From Streptomyces sp. sk2.1 (GTDB lineage: Bacteria; Actinomycetota; Actinomycetes; Streptomycetales; Streptomycetaceae): a stretch of DNA of 42,633 bases. This document shows, in pieces, positions 16,241 through 25,500 of the stretch. The notes below the pieces were generated by a model. That model worked only from the letters and a program-made list of their open reading frames with translations, searched no databases and was not told the DNA's origin. Numbering within the stretch: the first letter of the stretch is position 1; the number at the start of each line of letters is the position of its first letter. The translations under genes and the position numbers were made by a program. Location: NCBI RefSeq assembly GCF_008120935.1, contig NZ_RDBO01000083.1, positions 159,648 to 202,280 on the forward strand, read 5' to 3'.

Positions 16241-16827
16241 GCGGTCGATCCACCGGTCGACCGCCCCGTTCGGGCACGCATCAACCGGGCACGGTGGCAT
16301 TCCGTCGCCACCGAGTCCACCAGCCGTACGAGATCGGGAGCACTCCCGCCCCTGCTCCCGAGACCGGTGAGGGCCGGGAGTCCCGACCCTTCCTCGTGCC
16401 GCAGTCCGGGGGGCCGCAGCCATACGGCGGCCCCCGGTCGGCCCGCCGCCCGTCCCGGCGGCGCGGGGGCGGTGATCCGGCCGCCCGCGCCGAAGGCGGT
16501 CAGCGAGAGGGTGATGCCTCCCCACTCCAGCCAGTCGAGCAGTCCGGGCAGTTCCTCGGCGCTCCCCGCCGCCACCAGCAGGTTCATCCGCGCTCCCGAC
16601 AGTGCCACGGGTCCGGTGCGGTCCACCCGCCGCAGCACCGCGTGGCCGACGGCCGCGGGCACCTGGAGCACGTCGAACCGCAGCCCGGTCAGCAGGCGCA
16701 CCGGCTCGGTGCCCGCCGTCGCCCAGCCGAGCTCTCGTTCGTACCACCGCGCCCACCGGGCGCGGTCGCCATGGATCTCCCGCCCGCCGCTGACCGACGA
16801 CGGGGGAGACGGGATGGTGATGGCCAT
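16219..16827 (-). CDS. SCO3374-family protein of unknown function
   Basis: 202 residues from ATG 16827. The core (REIHGDRARWARWYERELGWATAGTEPVRLLTGLRFDVLQVPAAVGHAVLRRV) resembles the SCO3374 protein, and its start recalls the N-terminus of bifunctional primase/polymerase (Prim-Pol) proteins without an obvious catalytic acidic pair. The middle segment LLDWLEWGGITLSLTAFGAGG and the end DLVRLVDSVATECHRARLMRAR ... QPLAFS are family-typical. It ends inside the lsr2 coding region on the other strand. No function known to me. Confidence 0.8.
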   Translation of the reverse strand: MAITIPSPPSSVSGGREIHGDRARWARWYERELGWATAGTEPVRLLTGLRFDVLQVPAAVGHAVLRRVDRTGPVALSGARMNLLVAAGSAEELPGLLDWLEWGGITLSLTAFGAGGRITAPAPPGRAAGRPGAAVWLRPPGLRHEEGSGLPALTGLGSRGGSAPDLVRLVDSVATECHRARLMRARTGRSTGGSTAQPLAFS

Positions 16828-16932
16828 GCCGGAAGAACGGCCCGGACGCCCCGGGGGTTACGCAGGGTCCACCACCGGGTGCGCAATGTGTCCGGGATGG
16901 GGGCGTAGGGACGTATTCGGGAGCGTGAAGAT

Positions 16933-16946
16933 GTTCGCCCGTAGCG
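16933..16946 (+). promoter_or_regulatory. ClgR-type box 1 upstream of clpC
   Basis: GTTCGC CCGTA GCG is an exact fit to the reported Streptomyces ClgR consensus GTTCGC-5N-GCG. It lies 310 bp before the clpC start. Confidence 0.55.
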
Positions 16947-17038
16947 GAGGGAACCGGCGCGCGCCGCATGGACTGTCTGTAATTGCGGGTAAGACATCCC
17001 TAGTGGGGAGGGACGACACGCAGGTTCGGGCATCTCAC

Positions 17039-17062
17039 GTTCGCCATCGGCGTACTGGCGAA
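17039..17062 (+). promoter_or_regulatory. ClgR-type box 2 upstream of clpC
   Basis: GTTCGC CATCG GCG (17039-17052) is a second exact match. It is nested in the inverted repeat TTCGCCA (17040-17046) / TGGCGAA (17056-17062), about 200 bp before clpC, a known ClgR target in S. lividans. Confidence 0.7.
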
Positions 17063-17255
17063 AGGGGTATCTGCCTGGCCTGCGGGAACATCGTCTCGCA
17101 CCATCGGGTTGGAGAAGTTGTCGGCGTTCGGGGCAGGAGGCCAAGGACGGTGTCGGCAGTTGGAATGAGCGGTCCCCGCTTGCGGGACTAAGCTGCGGAA
17201 GGACAGGGAGGGGACCGACCCCTAACTGCCTGACCGCTCTGAGGAGCGATTAACG

Positions 17256-19784
<2,529 letters not shown>

Positions 19785-19812
19785 GGCTCCGCAGAGCCGA
19801 GCCGAGCGACTG

Positions 19813-19859
19813 AAGGGGCTGCCCCGGACCGTGCGAACGGTCCGGGGCAGCCCCTTTTT
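19813..19859 (+). terminator. strong rho-independent terminator after clpC
   Basis: An 18-bp perfect stem (19813-19830 with 19839-19856), an 8-nt loop GTGCGAAC and a run of T at 19855-19859. It also separates clpC from the convergent STAND gene, which ends at 19876. Confidence 0.95.
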
Positions 19860-19875
19860 CCGGTGGGGTGCGGTG

Positions 19876-22800
19876 TCAGGAGGGTGGGGCGTCGTCGCCC
19901 ACGACTGCTGCGGAGCCGAACACTCTCACCTCACAGTTGGGGATCGCCCGGATCGGGGAAATGTCGATGCGGTCGACATGCCTGGGCGTAGTGAGCGTCA
20001 ACTGCCTCAGAGCAGGAAAGACCCGGGGGATCTGCTCCATCCCGAGCGCGTCGGTCTTGAGGAAGAGGTCCAGGCCGCTGAGGGAAGGCACCGGCTGTTC
20101 GTCGGCAAGTTCCGTCGCGGACGATCGGGCCAGGGCCAGGCGGGTAACCTGCGGGGTCTGCCGAAGAGCGGCGAGCAATGACCGGACCGAGGCCAGAGCC
20201 CTTACTTCGAGCCTGTGGAGCTTGGTCCAGCCGCGGAGCGAGTCGACCTCCAGCGCGACCTGCTGATCGATGGCCAGTGATTCCAGCTCGGGGTGGGCGG
20301 GCAGTTGGGAGAGCCTTTCGGCTGCCAGGCCGCCGAGCCGCAGGGACAGCAATTTCCTCGAAGCCGTGCCGGTGAGTGCGGCGCCGGAAAGGTGACTCAT
20401 GCTCAGCTCGACTTCTTCCAGTGCGGGAAGTCCGGCGAGCGGCCCGAGGTCCCGTACACCAGAACAGTCGCTCAGCGACAGGTGCTTGAGCTGCTCGGCG
20501 CAGTCCGCCAGGAACGAGAGGCCGGTCAGGCAAGGGTTTTGCTGGAAGGCCAGTGCGGTCCATGGGCGGCCGCGCAGAGCGGCGTGGAGTTCGGCGACGG
20601 TGAGACTTCCGACGATCTCCAGGTTCGTGGCGGACGGCAGATCGCGCAGTGCCGCCAGCTTCTCCGGGGTATCGATGCGCAGAGTGGCGTACGTCAGATC
20701 GAAGGTGGCGAGGACCTGCCGGGCGTGTGCCCGTGCCGGATACCTGTCCCAGTGCGACTCGAACATGCGGCCCGGTACCGGATGGGCGAGTGCCCAGCGA
20801 CGGGCGTGCGGTACGGCTTCCGCTCCACCGATTGCGTTGATCAGGCTGATGGACAGGTCGACCTGCTCCGGTCCGGCCACGTGGGCCGGGTCGGGCATGT
20901 GGGTCAGGGCGGCCGGACCGAGGCGGGCAAGCAGCCTCACACGCCCGTAGTTCGTCGGCGGGAACAGTGCCGCGACGGCGGTGCGGACCCTTTCCCGGGT
21001 CGTCTCGTCCAGCCAGGTCGCGTGCTGGGCGCAGAGGGCGGCCAGGACCACGTTCTCGCCCCGGGCGATGGTGTCGGCATGGCCGGGGGCGAAGTCCAGC
21101 AGGCCGTTGACCAGTACGGGGTGGTCCCGGCGGTCGCAGTGGCCGGCGGCGAGCAGGATGACGTCGTACCAGTTCTGGGAGCCCGCCCGGCCGAGCAGTT
21201 CGTGCAGGTGGTCGCCCTCGACGAACTCCTTCGCGGCGAGGAAGTCCTGGAAGGTGCGGTGGGCGAACTGGTAGACGCCGTCGGCGCGTTCCTGGAGGAC
21301 TCCGCTGCGGTTCAGCAGATGGGTCAGGATCTTTTCGGCCGAGCCCTGGTTGCGCAGCCGCTCCATGCCGGGCAGGGCTCGTTCCAGTTGGTGCAGTGCC
21401 GCCGAGCGGTACAGCTCCGACTGGCCGCACCGCACCAGCCAGACCGCGATGCGCTGGAGGAGCTGGGCCTGTTCCTCCACGGTCATCGTGATGCCCTCGG
21501 GGGCGTCGATCCTGCGCTGCTTGTCGCGGTCGCCGAGCAGCATGGTGAGGGCCGAGTCGTACAGGCTCCAGCGGGTCTCCGGCAGGAGGCCCTGGCGGCG
21601 CCGGTGCAGGGCACAGATCACCGCGCAGAGCAGCGGGGTGCGGGCCAGGTCGCGCAGGGCCGGGTTCTGGGCGAACTGCTGGACCAGGTCCCGTTCCAGC
21701 GTGCCGAGCGTCTCGTGGTCGTCGTCGTCCAGCCGGGCGGCCCGGTGCCAGGCGGCGACGAAGGACTCGATGTCCCGGTCCCCCATCGGCAGCAGCCGCA
21801 GCTCCTCGAAGTCCCGGGAGCCCAGCCAGCCCGGCTCGACGGCCAGCGGGCGCACGGTGGCCACGCAGCGGATGTCCGGGTAGCGGTCCAGGAGCCGGGA
21901 GAGCCACTGGTGCGCCTGTTCGCGGTCCTCGGCCGGGACCTCGTCCAGGCCGTCGACCAGCAGCAGGGCCCGGCCGGACTCCAGTACCCGGCCCACCCAG
22001 CCCTCGGGGGCCCGGTCGACCACCAGCCGGGCCGCGTCGGGCAGCTGGGCGGGGGAGGGGAACGTACCGCCCTCGGCGCGCAGGGTGCGCAGCGGTACGA
22101 CGAACGGGACCAGGCCGTTGAGCGGGGCCAGCTCCGGGCTCAGCGTGCCGGCCGAGGCGTGTGCGGCCAGCCACCACAGCAGCGTGGTCTTGCCCGCGCC
22201 CGCGTCGCCGCGCAGCAGGACCCGGGGGCGGTCGGGGAGCAGCGAGTCGATCCGGCGGGGCGCCGGGCCCGCGTGCCCGGAGGTCTGCTGGGCCTCCAGG
22301 CTCAGGTACGCGGTGTCCAGGTCCCACTCGGAGTCGCGCCGGCCCAGTTCGTCGAGGCCGAAGATCTTCGTACGGCGGTACGCGGCCCCGAGCGCCGCCG
22401 CGTACTCCTCCTCGTACCGTGCGTCCCCGGGGAAGCGGCCGTGCACCCGCTCGTGGCGCAGGGGCGTGCCGGTCTGCCCGTAGACCAGCTCGAACGGCTT
22501 CGAGGCGAGCAGCGGGGCGAGCGGTACGCACTCCACGCGCCGGCCGTCGCGCTGCCGGGGGATCTGCCGGGCGATGCCGACGAGGACGTTGCCGGCGAAG
22601 ACCGGGCCGCCGGACATGCCGCGCAGCGACGGGGCCCTCGTGTCGTTCACCGGGGGCGGGCCGTCCAGCTCGCAGACCAGCAGTCCGCGCAGGAGTCCGG
22701 CCATCGGCAGGGCAGTGGCCGTGTACTGGTCGGCCTCCAGATGCCGCTCGGAGCCGTACCGCTGGATGTCGGGGAAGCCGGTGATCTCGCATCCGGCGAC

Positions 22801-23088
22801 GGCGTGCTCGGAGTGGAGGACGCCCAGCCGCACCGGGGCGACCGGGAGCACCGGGTCGGCGGTCAGCAGCAGGGCGGCGTCGAGATCGTGGTCGATCCAG
22901 GCGACCGTCGCCGTCGTGCCCGCGGCCTGCCGGGGGTGGGCGACCGTGGCCCGGCCGCTGCCCCGGACCACATGGGCGCAGGTCAGCACGAGCCGGTCGG
23001 TGAGCAGGACGCCGCTGCCCTGGGTGGTTCCGGCGCCGAGGACGACGACCGTGCGGATCACGGGTGCGGCGGGCGGTGCGGGGCTCAC
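19876..23088 (-). CDS. trypsin-like protease - NACHT (STAND) NTPase - LRR-like protein
   Basis: 1070 residues from GTG 23088, which overlaps the upstream Trypco2 gene by 4 bp. Residues 10-200 are a trypsin-fold serine protease without a signal peptide; the triad is intact: H39 in LTCAHVV, D70 in DLDAALL, S159 in RGMSGGPVF. Residues 285 to about 560 form a NACHT-type STAND ATPase: Walker A GDAGAGKTT (294-302), Walker B LLLVDGLDE (375-383), sensor region DIRCVATVRPL, and a helical domain ending in FAHRTFQDFLAAKEF. From about 790 to 1060 Leu-rich repeats follow (LKHLSLSDCSGVRDLGPLAGL, LESLAI, LHRLEV, LRQLTL). The order effector-NTPase-sensor is that of NLR-like immune proteins. Predicted: ligand binding by the C-terminus drives oligomerisation and turns on the protease, leading to cell shutdown or death. 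GC is about 60-67% in sampled lines of the LRR part against 73-78% in the NTPase part. The partner, target and trigger are unknown. Confidence 0.9.
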   Translation of the reverse strand: MSPAPPAAPVIRTVVVLGAGTTQGSGVLLTDRLVLTCAHVVRGSGRATVAHPRQAAGTTATVAWIDHDLDAALLLTADPVLPVAPVRLGVLHSEHAVAGCEITGFPDIQRYGSERHLEADQYTATALPMAGLLRGLLVCELDGPPPVNDTRAPSLRGMSGGPVFAGNVLVGIARQIPRQRDGRRVECVPLAPLLASKPFELVYGQTGTPLRHERVHGRFPGDARYEEEYAAALGAAYRRTKIFGLDELGRRDSEWDLDTAYLSLEAQQTSGHAGPAPRRIDSLLPDRPRVLLRGDAGAGKTTLLWWLAAHASAGTLSPELAPLNGLVPFVVPLRTLRAEGGTFPSPAQLPDAARLVVDRAPEGWVGRVLESGRALLLVDGLDEVPAEDREQAHQWLSRLLDRYPDIRCVATVRPLAVEPGWLGSRDFEELRLLPMGDRDIESFVAAWHRAARLDDDDHETLGTLERDLVQQFAQNPALRDLARTPLLCAVICALHRRRQGLLPETRWSLYDSALTMLLGDRDKQRRIDAPEGITMTVEEQAQLLQRIAVWLVRCGQSELYRSAALHQLERALPGMERLRNQGSAEKILTHLLNRSGVLQERADGVYQFAHRTFQDFLAAKEFVEGDHLHELLGRAGSQNWYDVILLAAGHCDRRDHPVLVNGLLDFAPGHADTIARGENVVLAALCAQHATWLDETTRERVRTAVAALFPPTNYGRVRLLARLGPAALTHMPDPAHVAGPEQVDLSISLINAIGGAEAVPHARRWALAHPVPGRMFESHWDRYPARAHARQVLATFDLTYATLRIDTPEKLAALRDLPSATNLEIVGSLTVAELHAALRGRPWTALAFQQNPCLTGLSFLADCAEQLKHLSLSDCSGVRDLGPLAGLPALEEVELSMSHLSGAALTGTASRKLLSLRLGGLAAERLSQLPAHPELESLAIDQQVALEVDSLRGWTKLHRLEVRALASVRSLLAALRQTPQVTRLALARSSATELADEQPVPSLSGLDLFLKTDALGMEQIPRVFPALRQLTLTTPRHVDRIDISPIRAIPNCEVRVFGSAAVVGDDAPPS

Positions 23089-23447
23089 GGCCGGTCGGCC
23101 CCACCGCCGAAGTGTGCCGTACTGCCCTGCTCGTCGTTGCCGATCCGCCAGGCCCCGCCGGTCGCGGCGTCGCGCGGCTTCAGGGTGAACGCGACCCTGT
23201 GCGTGCGGCCGGTCGCGCGGGAGGCGTCGGCGCCGGCCTCGACCACCCACGCCTTGACCTTGCCGCCGCCCTTGATCTCCTTGCGGAGTTCGAGGGTGAA
23301 CTCCATCTGGATGTCGCCGACCTCGAAGGCCAGGGGGTGGTCGGTGGCGCGGCCCGCGGCGTCGATGAGCTGGTTGCGGATCGACTCGACGGCATCGGCG
23401 AGCTCGATGCCGTCCATGTCGTTGGTGCCTGCGGCGTCACCGGTCAT
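23085..23447 (-). CDS. Trypco2-type small protein (trypsin-co-occurring domain 2)
   Basis: 120 residues from ATG 23447, GGGGGAA ribosome site. Residues 12-92 match the Trypco2 pattern as I know it: GIELADAVESIRNQLIDAA (helix), LAFEVGDIQMEFTLELRKE (strands), KVKAWVVEAGADAS, then THRVAFTLKPRDA. Trypco domains are described as partners of trypsin-like proteases in actinobacterial conflict systems; substrate, inhibitor and activated effector are all possible roles. Coupling by a GTGA overlap to the protease-NACHT gene supports a one-to-one complex. No signal peptide or TM segment, so it acts in the cytoplasm with the protease. Confidence 0.85.
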   Translation of the reverse strand: MTGDAAGTNDMDGIELADAVESIRNQLIDAAGRATDHPLAFEVGDIQMEFTLELRKEIKGGGKVKAWVVEAGADASRATGRTHRVAFTLKPRDAATGGAWRIGNDEQGSTAHFGGGADRP

Positions 23448-23905
23448 GGCCTTGTTCCCCCTTGGAGCCGAGCTGGTCCCGTCACCCTAGCCAGGATGGG
23501 GGTCGAAGGTCCTGAAACGGACAGGTCTCCGGCCCGTCGGCGGTGACAAGGCGCACAGCCCGCCATGGGCCTACTAGTGGCGGTAGGAGGCGGTGCCCGG
23601 GTCGGTGCGGGGGACTTCGGGCCCGGGACTGCAAGGTTGCTCGACTCCGGGGGGAGACGGGGCCGGATCGCCGGGATCTGTCCGTTTCGAGTGGTTTGGA
23701 GCTGGGGTTAAACCTGTCCGCGGCCAGACTTTCGGCAGGTGTGAGCCGGGCGTGCGCCGGGTGGGTATGGGGGAATTCCCTGTGCCCCATGTACGGCTTT
23801 TGTTCGTAGATGGGGTGTTTGAGTGGAAGTGGGGGTGGGGGTTACCAAGGGATGGCCAGCCCGGCCGGAGCGCCGGGATCAGTCGTTCTTGGAGGATTCC
23901 CGCCC
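23448..23905. other. 458-bp divergent intergenic region
   Basis: No convincing coding sequence on either strand. It must hold the promoter for the Trypco2/NACHT operon (minus) and for the M23 peptidase (plus). Visible: an inverted repeat CCTAC...GTAGG around 23571-23588, a G-rich T-containing stretch at 23810-23843 and a small hairpin CCCGGC/GCCGGG (23860-23877) before the peptidase ribosome site. I looked for the conserved ydaO core and did not find it. Confidence 0.5.
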
Positions 23906-24622
23906 ATGTCGAAGCGTGTCTCGTTCCAGCACTCCCGCCGCCCGTCCCTGTCCCGTGTCCGTGGTGCCGTCGTGGCGGCCGGTCTGGGTACGTCGATGGT
24001 CCTCGGCGCGGGCGCTGCGTTCGCGGCCGGCACGACGGGCGCCCCGGACCTGAACCTCGCGGACCTGACCGGTGCCACCGCGGCCGAGTCGGTCGCCGAG
24101 CAGGCGGCCGTGCAGGGCAAGGTGGCGGCCGAGAAGGCCGCTGTGGCGAAGAAGGCGGCGAAGAAGGCGGCCGCGGCGAAGAAGGCCGCCCTGAAGAAGG
24201 CCCACGGCTGGTCGACCCCGGTGGACCGCTACGAGCTCAGTGCGAGCTTCGGCAACGACGGCAGCCGCTGGGCCCACAAGCACTCCGGCCAGGACTTCGC
24301 CGTGCCGGTCGGCACCGAGGTCGAGGCCGCGCACGGCGGCACCGTCGTGAAGGCCGGCCCGAACGGCGGCGGCGACGGTCCCGCGTACGGCAACGCCGTC
24401 GTGATCAGGCACGCCAACGGCACGTACTCGCAGTACGCCCACCTGTCGAAGATCGAGGTGCGCGTCGGCGAGGCCGTGAAGACCGGCGAGAGGATCGCGC
24501 TCTCCGGCAACACCGGCAACTCCAGCGGCCCGCACCTGCACTTCGAGATCCGGCACAGCGCCGACTACGGCTCCGCGGTCAACCCGGTCGGCTTCCTGCA
24601 CAAGAAGGGCGTGCGCGTCTGA
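23906..24622 (+). CDS. secreted M23-family metallopeptidase
   Basis: 238 residues from ATG 23906; GGAGG lies 10 bp upstream, so the ATG at 23810 is rejected. The signal peptide covers residues 1-40 (Arg-rich start, hydrophobic core, AAFA). Residues 60-100 are an Ala/Lys-rich helix of AAKKA repeats. The LytM/M23 domain follows: H126-x3-D130, YGNAVVIRH, Y177-A-H179 and H210-L-H212-FE, all zinc ligands or catalytic residues present. It should cut peptidoglycan cross-links or stem peptides outside the cell. The basic helix may bind wall teichoic acid or DNA (inference). Confidence 0.92.
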   Translation: MSKRVSFQHSRRPSLSRVRGAVVAAGLGTSMVLGAGAAFAAGTTGAPDLNLADLTGATAAESVAEQAAVQGKVAAEKAAVAKKAAKKAAAAKKAALKKAHGWSTPVDRYELSASFGNDGSRWAHKHSGQDFAVPVGTEVEAAHGGTVVKAGPNGGGDGPAYGNAVVIRHANGTYSQYAHLSKIEVRVGEAVKTGERIALSGNTGNSSGPHLHFEIRHSADYGSAVNPVGFLHKKGVRV

Positions 24623-24703
24623 CCCGGGCCGCCCGGTCCCGCGCCCCCGGCCCCGTACGTACCTTCCTGGGCTCGTTCGGCCCCGTACGCCCCGTACCGT
24701 CGA

Positions 24704-24748
24704 GGCCGCTCGGGCCCGCTCGGTCCCGTACCGCTGGGGCCGCTCGGG
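24704..24748. repeat. degenerate repeats between convergent genes
   Basis: GGCCGCTCGGG occurs at 24704-24714 and 24738-24748, within a 159-bp gap full of CCCCGTAC and CCGCTCGG variants between the M23 peptidase and the TetR gene. Confidence 0.6.
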
Positions 24749-24781
24749 TCCATGTCCCCGGGCCCGCCCCTCGCGCCCGTA

Positions 24782-25372
24782 CTACTTCCCGGGCTCCGGT
24801 TCCGGGGTGTGTGCCCGGGTGATCAGTTCGAAGGCGACTTCGAGGACGGCCGCGTGCTTCTCCTCGATGCTGCCCTCGGCGTCCTTGAGGGCGAACATGC
24901 CGGAATGCATCGCCAGGAGCGCGGTGAAGCAGCGCGTCTGGTCGGCCAGTGACGTACCGGGGTCCATGAACAGGTCGATCAGGCCCATGACGCGTTCCTT
25001 GACCGTCCGGCCGATGCTGAGCTCCCGCACGGACGCCTGGTTCTCCTGCACGAACCGGAAGAGCGGGGCGGCGTCCTTCAGTGCCTCGCTGTAGCGCCGG
25101 AGGATCTCCTTCTTCGTCTCCAGGGTGCGGGGCTGCTTCTCGCCCCAGGCGATCAGCTCCTCGAGCGGACGGTTGAGGTCCTCGAAGACGCCGATCAGGA
25201 TGTCTTCCTTGGTCTTGAAGTGGTAATACAGTGCGGCCTTCGTCACATCCAGCCGCTCGGAGATCTCGCGGAGCGAGGTCTTCTCGTAGCCCTGTTCGGC
25301 GAAGAGTTCCAGGGCAACGTCCTGAATGCGCTGACGCGTGTTGCCACGGCGCGGCTGCGGCGTGCTGCCCAT
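24782..25372 (-). CDS. TetR-family repressor of the adjacent efflux pump
   Basis: 196 residues from ATG 25372 (GGGAGA 5 bp upstream); a longer start at 25387 lacks a ribosome site. The HTH is RQRIQDVALELFAEQGYEKTSLREISERLDVTKAALYYHFKTKEDIL in outline, residues 11-58; the rest is the helical ligand and dimer domain. Divergent from an MFS exporter with a large inverted repeat between them, the usual layout for a drug-responsive repressor that controls itself and the pump. The inducer cannot be read from the sequence. Confidence 0.9.
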   Translation of the reverse strand: MGSTPQPRRGNTRQRIQDVALELFAEQGYEKTSLREISERLDVTKAALYYHFKTKEDILIGVFEDLNRPLEELIAWGEKQPRTLETKKEILRRYSEALKDAAPLFRFVQENQASVRELSIGRTVKERVMGLIDLFMDPGTSLADQTRCFTALLAMHSGMFALKDAEGSIEEKHAAVLEVAFELITRAHTPEPEPGK

Positions 25373-25390
25373 GAAGCTCTCCCTCAAAAA

Positions 25391-25460
25391 CTTACTTGAC
25401 GCCCGGCTAGTTGGGGGTCTACTTTCCCCAGTGTAGTCAACTAGCCGGGCGGCAAGTAAG
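25391..25460. promoter_or_regulatory. 23-bp inverted-repeat operator between TetR and MFS genes
   Basis: Arms 25391-25413 and 25438-25460 are inverted copies with 22 of 23 positions matching (core ACTAGCCGGGCG), separated by 24 bp. A TTGACG (25396-25401) and TACTTT (25420-25425) with 18-bp spacing form a plausible promoter for the pump, wholly covered by the dyad. Two TetR dimers binding the two arms would block both directions. Confidence 0.8.
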
Positions 25461-25500
25461 TGTGCGGGCCGGTGCAGGGGATCAGGGGAGTGGGGACCGA

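Larger units (their letters stand above)
16828..17255 (+). promoter_or_regulatory. 428-bp clpC upstream region
   Basis: No convincing gene lies here. The stretch carries two perfect GTTCGC-N5-GCG boxes (16933-16946 and 17039-17052) and an inverted repeat TTCGCCA/TGGCGAA (17040-17062). A GAGGAG ribosome site precedes clpC at about 17240. No clear HrdB-type -35/-10 pair could be fixed by eye. Confidence 0.6.

Noticed and set aside
16294..16908. Plus-strand frames antisense to the SCO3374-family gene
   Set aside because: The minus-strand product matches a known family; plus-strand products are motif-free.
20293..23490. Open frame of more than 1000 codons antisense to the protease-NACHT gene
   Set aside because: It mirrors codon positions of the real minus-strand gene (which has full domain motifs) and is composed of Gly/Arg/Gln-rich, motif-free sequence; typical shadow in high-GC DNA.
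23482..23790. 102-codon minus-strand frame upstream of Trypco2
   Set aside because: Pro/Arg/Ser-rich, no ribosome site, irregular codon use; judged non-coding promoter DNA.
23448..23905. ydaO-type c-di-AMP riboswitch before the M23 peptidase
   Set aside because: Streptomyces cell-wall hydrolase genes often carry one and disA is nearby, but the conserved core blocks of the motif are not recognisable here.
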